Shown in pieces: positions 24,824 to 40,200 of a DNA stretch of 64,000 nucleotides. A program made the position numbers and the translations under genes. Every line of letters begins with the position of its first letter. The first letter of the stretch is position 1. The stretch is from Halictus rubicundus. Lineage: Eukaryota; Arthropoda; Insecta; Hymenoptera; Halictidae. The stretch spans positions 186,001 to 250,000 of the forward strand of contig NW_027488594.1 in the NCBI RefSeq assembly GCF_050948215.1, read 5' to 3'. The notes beneath the pieces were generated by a model. The model saw nothing but the letters and a program-made list of their open reading frames with translations, did no database searches and was not told where the DNA came from.

Positions 24824-27800
24824 TAAATTATATTATAGGTTAGGGGATACGATATTATAGAGGATAGGATAGGATAGAGGATCGGATAGGATAGAGGAGA
24901 GGATAGGATAGAGGATAGGATAGGATAGAGGATAGGATAGGATAGAGGAGAGGATAGGATAGAGTATAGGATAGGATAAAGGATAGGACAGGATAGAGGA
25001 TAGGATAGGATAGAGGATTGGATAGGATACAGGATAGGATAGGATAGAGGATAGGATAGGGTAGAGGATACGATATACGATTGGATAGGATAGAGAATAG
25101 GATACGATAGAGGATAGTATAGGGTTGGATAGAGAATAGGATGGGATAGAGGATAGGATAGGATAGAGGATAGGATAGGATAGAGAATTGGATAGGATAG
25201 ATGATATTATAGGAAAGAGAATAGGATATGATAGAGGATACGATATTATAGAGGATAGGATAGAATAGAGGATCGGATAGGATAGAGGATAGGATAGGAT
25301 AGAGGATAGGATAGGATAGAGGATAGGATAGGGTAGAGGACAGGATAGAGGCTAGGATAGGGGATTGGATAGGATAGAAGATAGGAGACGATAGTGGATA
25401 GGATAAGATAGAGGATAGGATAGAATAGAGAATAGAATAGGATAGAGTATAGGTTATAGGATTGGATAGGGTAGAGGATAGGATACGACAGAGGATAGGG
25501 TAGGATTGTGGATAGGATAGGAAAGAGGATAGGATAGGATAGAGGATAGGATAGGATAGAGGATAGGATAGGTTAGGGGATAGGATAGGATAGAGGATAG
25601 GATAGGATAGAGGATAGGATAGGATAAGAGGATCGGATAGGATAGAGGATAGGATAGGATAGCGGAAAGGATAGGATAGAGGATAGGATAGGATAGAGGA
25701 TAGGATAGGATAAAGGGTAGGATAGGATAGAGGATAGGATAGGATAGGATACAGGATAGGATAGGATAGAGGATAGGATAGGATAGAGGATACGATATAC
25801 GATTGGATAGGATAGAGAATAGGATACGATAGAGGATAGTATAGGGTTGGATAGAGAATAGGATCGGATAGAGGATAGGATAGGATAGGATAGGATAGAG
25901 GATAGGATAGGATACAGGATAGGATAGGATTGGATAGAGAATAGGGTGGGATAGAGGATAGGATATGATAGAGGATACGATATTATAGAGGATAGGATAG
26001 GATAGAGGATAGGATAGGATAGAGGATAGGATAAGATACACGATAGGATAGGATAGAGGATAGGATAGGATAGAGGATACGATATAGGATTGGATAGGAT
26101 AGAGAATAGGATACGATAGAGGATAGTATAGGATTGGATAGACAGTAGGATCGGATAGAGGATAGGATAGGATAGAGGATAGGATAGGATAGAGGATAGG
26201 ATAGGATAGAGGATAGGATAGGATAGAGGATAGGATAGGATAGAGGATAGGATAGAGGATAGGATAGGATAGGCTAGGATAGAGGATAGGATAGGATAGA
26301 GGATAGGATAGGATAGAGGATAGGATAGGTTAGGGGATAGGATAGGATAGAGGATAGGATAGGATAGAGGATAGGATAGGATAAGAGGATCGGATAGGAT
26401 AGAGGATAGGATAGGATAGCGGAAAGGATAGGATAGAGGATAGGATAGGATAGAGGATAGGATAGGATAGAGAATAGGATAGGGTAAATTATATTATAGG
26501 TTAGGGGATACGATATTATAGAGGATAGGATAGGATAGAGGATCGGATAGGATAGAGGAGAGGATAGGATAGAGGATAGGATAGGATAGAGGATAGGATA
26601 GGATAGAGGAGAGGATAGGATAGAGTATAGGATAGGATAAAGGATAGGACAGGATAGAGGATAGGATAGGATAGAGGATTGGATAGGATACAGGATAGGA
26701 TAGGATAGAGGATAGGATAGGGTAGAGGATACGATATACGATTGGATAGGATAGAGAATAGGATACGATAGAGGATAGTATAGGGTTGGATAGAGAATAG
26801 GATGGGATAGAGGATAGGATAGGATAGAGGATAGGATAGGATAGAGAATTGGATAGGATAGATGATATTATAGGAAAGAGAATAGGATATGATAGAGGAT
26901 ACGATATTATAGAGGATAGGATAGAATAGAGGATCGGATAGGATAGAGGATAGGATAGGATAGAGGATAGGATAGGATAGAGGATAGGATAGGGTAGAGG
27001 ACAGGATAGAGGCTAGGATAGGGGATTGGATAGGATAGAAGATAGGAGACGATAGTGGATAGGATAAGATAGAGGATAGGATAGAATAGAGAATAGAATA
27101 GGATAGAGTATAGGTTATAGGATTGGATAGGGTAGAGGATAGGATACGACAGAGGATAGGGTAGGATTGTGGATAGGATAGGAAAGAGGATAGGATAGGA
27201 TAGAGGATAGGATAGGATAGAGGATAGGATAGGTTAGGGGATAGGATAGGATAGAGGATAGGATAGGATAGAGGATAGGATAGGATAAGAGGATCGGATA
27301 GGATAGAGGATAGGATAGGATAGCGGAAAGGATAGGATAGAGGATAGGATAGGATAGAGGATAGGATAGGATAAAGGGTAGGATAGGATAGAGGATAGGA
27401 TAGGATAGGATACAGGATAGGATAGGATAGAGGATAGGATAGGATAGAGGATACGATATACGATTGGATAGGATAGAGAATAGGATACGATAGAGGATAG
27501 TATAGGGTTGGATAGAGAATAGGATCGGATAGAGGATAGGATAGGATAGGATAGGATAGAGGATAGGATAGGATACAGGATAGGATAGGATTGGATAGAG
27601 AATAGGGTGGGATAGAGGATAGGATATGATAGAGGATACGATATTATAGAGGATAGGATAGGATAGAGGATCGGTTAGGATACAGGATAGGATAGGATAG
27701 AGGATAGGATAGGATAGAGGATAGGATAGGATATAGGATAGGATAGGATAGAGGATAGGATAGGATAGAGGATACTATATAGGATTGGTTAGGATAGAGA

Positions 27801-30800
27801 AAAGATACGATAGAGAATAGGATACGATAGAGGATAGGATAGGATTGGATAGAGAATAGGATGCGATACAGGATAGGATAGGATAGAGTATAGAATAGGA
27901 TAGAGAATAGGATAGGATAGATGATATTATAGGAAAGAGGATAGGATATGTTAGAGGATACGATATTATAGAGGATAGGATAGGATAGAGGATCGGATAG
28001 GATACAGGATAGGATAGGATAGAGGATACTATATAGGATTGGATAGGATAGAGAATAGGATACGATAGAGGATAGGATAGGATTGGATAGAGAATAGGAT
28101 GCGATACAGGATAGGATAGGATAGAGGATAGGATAGGATAGAGGATACGATATACGATTGGATAGAATAGAGAATAGGATACGATAGAGGATAGTATAGG
28201 GTTGGATAGAAAATAGGATGGGATAGAGGATACGATAGGATAGAGGATAGGATAGGATAGAGAATAGGATAGGATAGATGATATTATAGGAAAGAGAATA
28301 GGATATGATAGAGGATACGATATTATAGAGGATAGGATAGGATAGAGGATCGGTTAGGATAGAGGATAGGATAGGATAGAGGATAGGATAGGATAGAGGA
28401 TAGGATAGGATATAGGATAGGATAGGATAGAGGATAGGATATTATAGAGGATACTATATAGGATTGGATAGGATAGAGAATAGGATACGATAGAGGATAG
28501 GATAGGATTGGATAGAGAATAGGATGCGATACAGGATAGGATAGGATAGAGTATAGGATAGGATAGAGAATAGGATAGGATACATGATATTATAGGAAAG
28601 AGGATAGGATATGATAGAGGATACGATATTATAGAGGATAGGATAGGATAGAGGATCGGATAGGATACAGGATAGGTTAGGATAGAGGATAGGATAGCAT
28701 AGATGATACGATATAGGATTGGATAGGATAGAGAATAGGATACGATAGAGGATAGGATAGGATTGGATAGAGAATAGGATGGGATAGAGGATAGGATAGG
28801 ATAGAGGTTAGGATAGGATAAGAGGATAGGATAGGATAGAGGATAGGATAGGGTATATGATAGGATAGGATAGAGGATCGGATAGGATAGAGGATAGGAT
28901 AGGGTAGAGGACAGGATAGAGGATAGGATAGGGGATTGGATAGGATAGAAGATAGGAGACGATAGTGGATAGGATAGGATAGAGGATAGGACAGGATAGA
29001 GAATAGGATAGAGTATAGGTTATAGGATTGGATAGGGTAGAGGATAGGATACGACAGAGGATAGTGTAGGATTGAGGATAGGATAGGAAAGAGGATAGGA
29101 TAGGATAGAGAATAGGATAGGATAGAGGATAGGATAGGTTAGGGGAAAGGATAGGATAGAGGATAGGATAGGATAGAGGACAGGATAGGATAGCGGAAAG
29201 GATAGGATAGAGGATAGGATAGGATAGAGGATAGGTTAGGATAGAGGATAGGATAGGATAGAGGATCGGATAGGATAGAAGATACGATATAGGATTGGAT
29301 AGGATAGAGAATAGGATACGATAGAGGATAGGATAGGATTGGATAGAGAATAGGATGGGATAGAGGATAGGATAGGGTAGAGGATAGGATAGGATAGAGA
29401 ATGGTATAGGATAGATGATATTATAGAAAAGAGAATAGGATATGATAGAGGATACGATATTATAGAGGATAGGATAGGATAGAGGATCGGATAGGATAGA
29501 GGATAGGATAGGATAGAGGATAGGATAGGATAGAGGATAGGATAGGATAGAGGATAGGATAAGATACACGATAGGATAGGATAGAGGATAGGATAGGATA
29601 GAGGATACGATATAGGATTGGATAGGATAGAGAATAGGATACGATAGAGGATAGTATAGGATTGGATAGACAGTAGGATCGGATAGACGATAGGATAGGA
29701 TAGAGGATAGGATAGGATAGAGGATAGGATAGGATAGAGGATAGGATAGGATAGAGGATAGGATAGGATAGAGGATAGGATAGAGGATAGGATAGGATAG
29801 GCTAGGATAGAGGATAGGATAGGATAGAGGATAGGATAGGATAGAGGATAGGATAGGATAGAGGATAGGATAGGTTAGGGGATAGGATAGGATAGAGGAT
29901 AGGATAGGATAGAGGATAGGATAGGATAAGAGGATCGGATAGGATAGAGGATAGGATAGGATAGCGGAAAGGATAGGATAGAGGATAGGATAGGATAGAG
30001 GATAGGATAGGATAGAGAATAGGATAGGGTAAATTATATTATAGGTTAGGGGATACGATATTATAGAGGATAGGATAGGATAGAGGATCGGATAGGATAG
30101 AGGATAGGATAGGATAGAGGATAGGATAGGATACAGGATAGGATAGGATAGAGGAGAGGATAGGATAGAGTATAGGATAGGATAAAGGATAGGATAGGAT
30201 AGAGGATTGGATAGGATACAGGATAGGATAGGATAGAGGATAGGATAGGGTAGAGGATACGATATACGATTGGATAGGATAGAGAATAGGATACGATAGA
30301 GGATAGTATAGGGTTGGATAGAGAATAGGATGGGATAGAGGATAGGATAGGATAGAGGATAGGATAGGATAGAGAATTGGATAGGATAGATGATATTATA
30401 GGAAAGAGAATAGGATATGATAGAGGATACGATATTATAGAGGATAGGATAGAATAGAGGATCGGATAGGATAGAGGATAGGATAGGATAGAGGATAGGA
30501 TAGGATAGAGGATAGGATAGGGTAGAGGACAGGATAGAGGCTAGGATAGGGGATTGGATAGGATAGAAGATAGGAGACGATAGTGGATAGGATAAGATAG
30601 AGGATAGGATAGAATAGAGAATAGGATAGGATAGAGTATAGGTTATAGGATTGGATAGGGTAGAGGATAGGATACGACAGAGGATAGGGTAGGATTGTGG
30701 ATAGGATAGGAAAGAGGATAGGATAGGATAGAGGATAGGATAGGATAGAGGATAGGATGGGTTAGGGGATAGGATAGGATAGAGGATAGGATAGGATAGA

Positions 30801-32700
30801 GGATAGGATAGGATAAGAGGATCGGATAGGATAGAGGATAGGATAGGATAGCGGAAAGGATAGGATAGAGGATAGGATAGGATAGAGGATAGGATAGGAT
30901 AAAGGGTAGGATAGGATAGAGGATAGGATAGGATAGGATACAGGATAGGATAGGATAGAGGATAGGATAGGATAGAGGATACGATATACGATTGGATAGG
31001 ATAGAGAATAGGATACGATAGAGGATAGTATAGGGTTGGATAGAGAATAGGATCGGATAGAGGATAGGATAGGATAGGATAGGATAGAGGATAGGATAGG
31101 ATACAGGATAGGATAGGATTGGATAGAGAATAGGGTGGGATACAGGATAGGATAGGATAGAGGATAGGATAGGATATAGGATAGGATAGGATAGAGGATA
31201 GGATATTATAGAGGATACTATATAGGATTGGATAGGATAGAGAATAGGATACGATAGAGGATAGGATAGGATTGGATAGAGAATAGGATGCGATACAGGA
31301 TAGGATAGGATAGAGTATAGGATAGGATAGAGAATAGGATAGGATACATGATATTATAGGAAAGAGGATAGGATATGATAGAGGATACGATATTATAGAG
31401 GATAGGATAGGATAGAGGATCGGATAGGATACAGGATAGGTTAGGATAGAGGATAGGATAGCATAGAGGATACGATATAGGATTGGATAGGATAGAGAAT
31501 AGGATACGATAGAGGATAGGATAGGATTGGATAGAGAATAGGATGGGATAGAGGATAGGATAGGATAGAGGTTAGGATAGGATAAGAGGATAGGATAGGA
31601 TAGAGGATAGGATAGGATAGCGGAAAGGATAGGATAGAGGATAGGATAGGATAGAGAATAGGATAGGATAGAGGATAGGATAGGATAGAGGATAGGATAG
31701 GATAGAGGATAGGATAGGATAGAGGATAGGATAGGATAGGGGATAGGCTAGGATAGAGGATAGGATAGGATAGAGGATAGGATAGGATAGAGGATAGGAT
31801 AGGATAGAGGATAGGATAGGATAGAGGATAGGCTAGAATAGAGGATAGGATATGATAGAGGATAGGATAGGATAGAGGATAGGATAGGATAGAGGATAGG
31901 ATAGGATATAGGATAGGATAGGATAGGATAGAGGATAGGCTAGGATAGATGATAGGATAGGATAGAGGATAGGATAGGATAGAGGACAGGATAGGATAGC
32001 GGAAAGGATAGGATAGAGGATAGGATAGGATAGAGGATAGGTTAGGATAGAGGATAGGATAGGATAGAGGATCGGATAGGATAGAAGATACGATATAGGA
32101 TTGGATAGGATAGAGAATAGGATACGATAGAGGATAGGATAGGATTGGATAGAGAATAGGATGGGATAGAGGATAGGATAGGGTAGAGGATAGGATAGGA
32201 TAGAGAATGGTATAGGATAGATGATATTATAGAAAAGAGAATAGGATATGATAGAGGATACGATATTATAGAGGATAGGATAGGATAGAGGATCGGATAG
32301 GATAGAGGATAGGATAGGATAGATGATAGGATAGGATAGAGGATAGGATAGGATAGAGGATAGGATAAGATACACGATAGGATAGGATAGAGGATACGAT
32401 ATAGGATTGGATAGGATAGAGAATAGGATACGATAGAGGATAGTATAGGATTGGATAGACAGTAGGATCGGATAGAGGATAGGATAGGATAGAGGATAGG
32501 ATAGGATAGAGGATAGGATAGGATGGAGGATAGGATAGGATAGAGGATAGGATAGGATAGAGGATAGGATAGAGGATAGGATAGGATAGGCTAGGATAGA
32601 GGATAGGATAGGATAGAGGATAGGATAGGATAGAGGATAGGATAGGATAGAGGATAGGATAGGATAGAGGATAGGATAGGTTAGGGGATAGGATAGGATA
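24824..32700. repeat. C block, copy 1
   Basis: This block of about 7.9 kb recurs at 34260-42010. Paired landmarks: AT boxes 24824/34260, 26485/35994 and 30030/39544; GGGTATATGATAGG 28851/38348; GAGGTTAGGATAGG 28804/38301 and 31568/41082. Shifts run from 9436 at the start to 9509, 9497 and 9514. It contains C markers GGGGATTGGATAGGATAGAA (near 25363, 27019, 28929, 30547), AAGATACACGATAGG (near 26033, 29561, 32367) and GAGGCTAGG units. Two of its internal stretches (after 24824 and after 26485) are themselves related. No gene is present. Confidence 0.86.
25064..25148 (+). repeat. 85-base compensated cassette (representative copy)
   Basis: This second recurrent cassette lies just upstream of most core cassettes. 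It reads as a 29-base unit starting GAGGATACGATATACGATTG, then GAGAATAGGATACGATA (17), then a 22-base unit starting GAGGATAGTATAGGGTTGGA, then GAGAATAGGATGGGATA (17). The 29-base unit is a 12-mer plus a 17-mer, so one pentamer is missing. The 22-base unit has one pentamer extra. The sum is 85, exactly five monomers, so the 17-base phase is restored. A sister version has GATATAGGATTGG in place of GATATACGATTGG. Copies are seen throughout, including near 2411, 12518, 23000, 36236, 43146, 54061 and 62292. Confidence 0.9.
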
Positions 32701-34259
32701 GAGGATAGGATAGGATAGAGGATAGGATAGGATAGAGGATAGGATAGAGGATAGGATAGGATAGGCTAGGATAGAGGATAGGATAGGATAGGATAGAGTA
32801 TAGGATAGGATAGAGAATAGGATAGGATACATGATATTATAGGAAAGAGGATAGGATATGATAAAGGATACGATATTATAGAGGATAGGATAGGATAGAG
32901 GATCGGATAGGATACAGGATAGGTTAGGATAGAGGATAGGATAGCATAGAGGATACGATATAGGATTGGATAGGATAGAGAATAGGATACGATAGAGGAT
33001 AGGATAGGATTGGATAGAGAATAGGATGGGATAGAGGATAGGATAGGATAGAGGTTAGGATAGGATAAGAGGATAGGATAGGATAGAGGATAGGATAGGG
33101 TAGATGATAGGATAGGATAGAGGATCGGATAGGATAGAGGATAGGATAGGGTAGAGGACAGGATAGAGGATAGGATAGGGGATTGGATAGGATAGAAGAT
33201 AGGAGACGATAGTGGATAGGATAGGATAGAGGATAGGACAGGATAGAGAATAGGATAGAGTATAGGTTATAGGATTGGATAGGGTAGAGGATAGGATACG
33301 ACAGAGGATAGTGTAGGATTGAGGATAGGATAGGAAAGAGGATAGGATAGGATAGAGAATAGGATAGGATAGAGGATAGGATAGGTTAGGGGAAAGGATA
33401 GGATAGAGGATAGGATAGGATAGAGGACAGGATAGGATAGCGGAAAGGATAGGATAGAGGATAGGATAGGATAGAGGATAGGTTAGGATAGAGGATAGGA
33501 TAGGATAGAGGATCGGATAGGATAGAAGATACGATATAGGATTGGATAGGATAGAGAATAGGATACGATAGAGGATAGGATAGGATTGGATAGAGAATAG
33601 GATGGGATAGAGGATAGGATAGGGTAGAGGATAGGATAGGATAGAGAATGGTATAGGATAGATGATATTATAGAAAAGAGAATAGGATATGATAGAGGAT
33701 ACGATATTATAGAGGATAGGATAGGATAGAGGATCGGATAGGATAGAGGATAGGATAGGATAGAGGATAGGATAGGATAGAGGATAGGATAGGATAGAGG
33801 ATAGGATAAGATACACGATAGGATAGGATAGAGGATAGGATAGGATAGAGGATACGATATAGGATTGGATAGGATAGAGAATAGGATACGATAGAGGATA
33901 GTATAGGATTGGATAGACAGTAGGATCGGATAGAGGATAGGATAGGATAGAGTATAGGATAGGATAGAGGATAGGATAGGATAGAGGATAGGATAGGATA
34001 GAGGATAGGATAGGATAGAGGATAGGATAGAGGATAGGATAGGATAGGCTAGGATAGAGGATGGGATAGGATAGAGGATAGGATAGGATAGAGGATAGGA
34101 TAGGTTAGGGGATAGGATAGGATAGAGGATAGGATAGGATAGAGGATAGGATAGGATAAGAGGATCGGATAGGATAGAGGATAGGATAGGATAGCGGAAA
34201 GGATAGGATAGAGGATAGGATAGGATAGAGGATAGGATAGGATAGAGAATAGGATAGGG
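32701..34259. repeat. C linker: partial extra copy
   Basis: This stretch between the two large C blocks repeats part of their interior. GAGGTTAGGATAGGATAAGA at 33051, the GGGGATTGG unit near 33176 and the AAGATACACG unit near 33810 follow in the same order and near-equal spacing as at 28804-29565, 38301-39077 and 44502-45260. It carries GGGTAGATGATAGG where 28851 and 38348 have GGGTATATGATAGG. It therefore groups with the 44.5 kb copy rather than with the two block copies on either side. Confidence 0.8.
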
Positions 34260-37200
34260 TAAATTATATTATAGGTTAGGGGATACGATATTATAGAGGA
34301 TAGGATAGGATAGAGGATCGGATAGGATAGAGGAGAGGATAGGATAGAGGATAGGATAGGATAGAGGATAGGATAGGATAGAGGAGAGGATAGGATAGAG
34401 TATAGGATAGGATAAAGGATAGGACAGGATAGAGGATAGGATAGGATAGAGGATTGGATAGGATACAGGATAGGATAGGATAGAGGATAGGATAGGGTAG
34501 AGGATACGATATACGATTGGATAGGATAGAGAATAGGATACGATAGAGGATAGTATAGGGTTGGATAGAGAATAGGATGGGATAGAGGATAGGATAGGAT
34601 AGAGGATAGGATAGGATAGAGAATTGGATAGGATAGATGATATTATAGGAAAGAGAATAGGATATGATAGAGGATACGATATTATAGAGGATAGGATAGA
34701 ATAGAGGATCGGATAGGATAGAGGATAGGATAGGATAGAGGATAGGATAGGATAGAGGATAGGATAGAGTAGAGGACAGGATAGAGGCTAGGATAGGGGA
34801 TTGGATAGGATAGAAGATAGGAGACGATAGTGGATAGGATAAGATAGAGGATAGGATAGAATAGAGAATAGAATAGGATAGAGTATAGGTTATAGGATTG
34901 GATAGGGTAGAGGATAGGATACGACAGAGGATAGGGTAGGATTGTGGATAGGATAGGAAAGAGGATAGGATAGGATAGAGGATAGGATAGGATAGAGGAT
35001 AGGATAGGTTAGGGGATAGGATAGGATAGAGGATAGGATAGGATAGAGGATAGGATAGGATAAGAGGATCGGATAGGATAGAGGATAGGATAGGATAGCG
35101 GAAAGGATAGGATAGAGGATAGGATAGGATAGAGGATAGGATAGGATAAAGGGTAGGATAGGATAGAGGATAGGATAGGATAGGATACAGGATAGGATAG
35201 GATAGAGGATAGGATAGGATAGAGGATACGATATACGATTGGATAGGATAGAGAATAGGATACGATAGAGGATAGTATAGGGTTGGATAGAGAATAGGAT
35301 CGGATAGAGGATAGGATAGGATAGGATAGGATAGAGGATAGGATCGGATAGAGGATAGGATAGGATAGAGGATAGGATACGATAGATGATAGGATAGGAT
35401 AGGATAGAGAATAGGATAGAATTGGATAGAGAATAGGGTGGGATAGAGGATAGGATATGATAGAGGATACGATATTATAGAGGATAGGATAGGATAGAGG
35501 ATAGGATAGGATAGAGGATAGGATAAGATACACGATAGGATAGGATAGAGGATAGGATAGGATAGAGGATACGATATAGGATTGGATAGGATAGAGAATA
35601 GGATACGATAGAGGATAGTATAGGATTGGATAGACAGTAGGATCGGATAGAGGATAGGATAGGATAGAGGATAGGATAGGATAGAGGATAGGATAGGATA
35701 GAGGATAGGATAGGATAGAGGATAGGATAGGATAGAGGATAGGATAGGATAGAGGATAGGATAGAGGATAGGATAGGATAGGCTAGGATAGAGGATAGGA
35801 TAGGATAGAGGATAGGATAGGATAGAGGATAGGATAGGTTAGGGGATAGGATAGGATAGAGGATAGGATAGGATAGAGGATAGGATAGGATAAGAGGATC
35901 GGATAGGATAGAGGATAGGATAGGATAGCGGAAAGGATAGGATAGAGGATAGGATAGGATAGAGGATAGGATAGGATAGAGAATAGGATAGGGTAAATTA
36001 TATTATAGGTTAGGGGATACGATATTATAGAGGATAGGATAGGATAGAGGATCGGATAGGATAGAGGAGAGGATAGGATAGAGGATAGGATAGGATAGAG
36101 GATAGGATAGGATAGAGGAGAGGATAGGATAGAGTATAGGATAGGATAAAGGATAGGACAGGATAGAGGATAGGATAGGATAGAGGATTGGATAGGATAC
36201 AGGATAGGATAGGATAGAGGATAGGATAGGGTAGAGGATACGATATACGATTGGATAGGATAGAGAATAGGATACGATAGAGGATAGTATAGGGTTGGAT
36301 AGAGCATAGGATGGGATAGAGGATAGGATAGGATAGAGGATAGGATAGGATAGAGAATTGGATAGGATAGATGATATTATAGGAAAGAGAATAGGATATG
36401 ATAGAGGATACGATATTATAGAGGATAGGATAGAATAGAGGATCGGATAGGATAGAGGATAGGATAGGATAGAGGATAGGATAGGATAGAGGATAGGATA
36501 GGGTAGAGGACAGGATAGAGGCTAGGATAGGGGATTGGATAGGATAGAAGATAGGAGACGATAGTGGATAGGATAAGATAGAGGATAGGATAGAATAGAG
36601 AATAGAATAGGATAGAGTATAGGTTATAGGATTGGATAGGGTAGAGGATAGGATACGACAGAGGATAGGGTAGGATTGTGGATAGGATAGGAAAGAGGAT
36701 AGGATAGGATAGAGGATAGGATAGGATAGGTTAGGGGATAGGATAGGATAGAGGATAGGATAGGATAGAGGATAGGATAGGATAAGAGGATCGGATAGGA
36801 TAGAGGATAGGATAGGATAGCGGAAAGGATAGGATAGAGGATAGGATAGGATAGAGGATAGGATAGGATAAAGGGTAGGATAGGATAGAGGATAGGATAG
36901 GATAGGATACAGGATAGGATAGGATAGAGGATAGGATAGGATAGAGGATACGATATACGATTGGATAGGATAGAGAATAGGATACGATAGAGGATAGTAT
37001 AGGGTTGGATAGAGAATAGGATCGGATAGAGGATAGGATAGGATAGGATAGGATAGAGGATAGGATAGGATACAGGATAGGATAGGATTGGATAGAGAAT
37101 AGGGTGGGATAGAGGATAGGATATGATAGAGGATACGATATTATAGAGGATAGGATAGGATAGAGGATCGGTTAGGATACAGGATAGGATAGGATAGAGG

Positions 37201-40200
37201 ATAGGATAGGATAGAGGATAGGATAGGATATAGGATAGGATAGGATAGAGGATAGGATAGGATAGAGGATACTATATAGGATTGGTTAGGATAGAGAAAA
37301 GATACGATAGAGAATAGGATACGATAGAGGATAGGATAGGATTGGATAGAGAATAGGATGCGATACAGGATAGGATAGGATAGAGTATAGAATAGGATAG
37401 AGAATAGGATAGGATAGATGATATTATAGGAAAGAGGATAGGATATGTTAGAGGATACGATATTATAGAGGATAGGATAGGATAGAGGATCGGATAGGAT
37501 ACAGGATAGGATAGGATAGAGGATACTATATAGGATTGGATAGGATAGAGAATAGGATACGATAGAGGATAGGATAGGATTGGATAGAGAATAGGATGCG
37601 ATACAGGATAGGATAGGATAGAGGATAGGATAGGATAGAGGATACGATATACGATTGGATAGAATAGAGAATAGGATACGATAGAGGATAGTATAGGGTT
37701 GGATAGAAAATAGGATGGGATAGAGGATACGATAGGATAGAGGATAGGATAGGATAGAGAATAGGATAGGATAGATGATATTATAGGAAAGAGAATAGGA
37801 TATGATAGAGGATACGATATTATAGAGGATAGGATAGGATAGAGGATCGGTTAGGATAGAGGATAGGATAGGATAGAGGATAGGATAGGATAGAGGATAG
37901 GATAGGATATAGGATAGGATAGGATAGAGGATAGGATATTATAGAGGATACTATATAGGATTGGATAGGATAGAGAATAGGATACGATAGAGGATAGGAT
38001 AGGATTGGATAGAGAATAGGATGCGATACAGGATAGGATAGGATAGAGTATAGGATAGGATAGAGAATAGGATAGGATACATGATATTATAGGAAAGAGG
38101 ATAGGATATGATAGAGGATACGATATTATAGAGGATAGGATAGGATAGAGGATCGGATAGGATACAGGATAGGTTAGGATAGAGGATAGGATAGCATAGA
38201 TGATACGATATAGGATTGGATAGGATAGAGAATAGGATACGATAGAGGATAGGATAGGATTGGATAGAGAATAGGATGGGATAGAGGATAGGATAGGATA
38301 GAGGTTAGGATAGGATAAGAGGATAGGATAGGATAGAGGATAGGATAGGGTATATGATAGGATAGGATAGAGGATCGGATAGGATAGAGGATAGGATAGG
38401 GTAGAGGACAGGATAGAGGATAGGATAGGGGATTGGATAGGATAGAAGATAGGAGACGATAGTGGATAGGATAGGATAGAGGATAGGACAGGATAGAGAA
38501 TAGGATAGAGTATAGGTTATAGGATTGGATAGGGTAGAGGATAGGATACGACAGAGGATAGTGTAGGATTGAGGATAGGATAGGAAAGAGGATAGGATAG
38601 GATAGAGAATAGGATAGGATAGAGGATAGGATAGGTTAGGGGAAAGGATAGGATAGAGGATAGGATAGGATAGAGGACAGGATAGGATAGCGGAAAGGAT
38701 AGGATAGAGGATAGGATAGGATAGAGGATAGGTTAGGATAGAGGATAGGATAGGATAGAGGATCGGATAGGATAGAAGATACGATATAGGATTGGATAGG
38801 ATAGAGAATAGGATACGATAGAGGATAGGATAGGATTGGATAGAGAATAGGATGGGATAGAGGATAGGATAGGGTAGAGGATAGGATAGGATAGAGAATG
38901 GTATAGGATAGATGATATTATAGAAAAGAGAATAGGATATGATAGAGGATACGATATTATAGAGGATAGGATAGGATAGAGGATCGGATAGGATAGAGGA
39001 TAGGATAGGATAGAGGATAGGATAGGATAGAGGATAGGATAGGATAGAGGATAGGATAGGATAGAGGATAGGATAAGATACACGATAGGATAGGATAGAG
39101 GATAGGATAGGATAGAGGATACGATATAGGATTGGATAGGATAGAGAATAGGATACGATAGAGGATAGTATAGGATTGGATAGACAGTAGGATCGGATAG
39201 AGGATAGGATAGGATAGAGGATAGGATAGGATAGAGGATAGGATAGGATAGAGGATAGGATAGGATAGAGGATAGGATAGGATAGAGGATAGGATAGAGG
39301 ATAGGATAGGATAGGCTAGGATAGAGGATAGGATAGGATAGAGGATAGGATAGGATAGAGGATAGGATAGGATAGAGGATAGGATAGGTTAGGGGATAGG
39401 ATAGGATAGAGGATAGGATAGGATAGAGGATAGGATAGGATAAGAGGATCGGATAGGATAGAGGATAGGATAGGATAGCGGAAAGGATAGGATAGAGGAT
39501 AGGATAGGATAGAGGATAGGATAGGATAGAGAATAGGATAGGGTAAATTATATTATAGGTTAGGGGATACGATATTATAGAGGATAGGATAGGATAGAGG
39601 ATCGGATAGGATAGAGGATAGGATAGGATAGAGGATAGGATAGGATACAGGATAGGATAGGATAGAGGAGAGGATAGGATAGAGTATAGGATAGGATAAA
39701 GGATAGGATAGGATAGAGGATTGGATAGGATACAGGATAGGATAGGATAGAGGATAGGATAGGGTAGAGGATACGATATACGATTGGATAGGATAGAGAA
39801 TAGGATACGATAGAGGATAGTATAGGGTTGGATAGAGAATAGGATGGGATAGAGGATAGGATAGGATAGAGGATAGGATAGGATAGAGAATTGGATAGGA
39901 TAGATGATATTATAGGAAAGAGAATAGGATATGATAGAGGATACGATATTATAGAGGATAGGATAGAATAGAGGATCGGATAGGATAGAGGATAGGATAG
40001 GATAGAGGATAGGATAGGATAGAGGATAGGATAGGGTAGAGGACAGGATAGAGGCTAGGATAGGGGATTGGATAGGATAGAAGATAGGAGACGATAGTGG
40101 ATAGGATAAGATAGAGGATAGGATAGAATAGAGAATAGGATAGGATAGAGTATAGGTTATAGGATTGGATAGGGTAGAGGATAGGATACGACAGAGGATA

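Noticed and set aside
28808..29569. Identical 253-codon frames at several loci (also 33055-33816 and 44506-45267), suggesting a gene family
   Set aside because: Their conservation reflects duplication of the underlying satellite blocks. Spacer and coding parts are equally conserved, and the ends are set by random stop or CAT variants.
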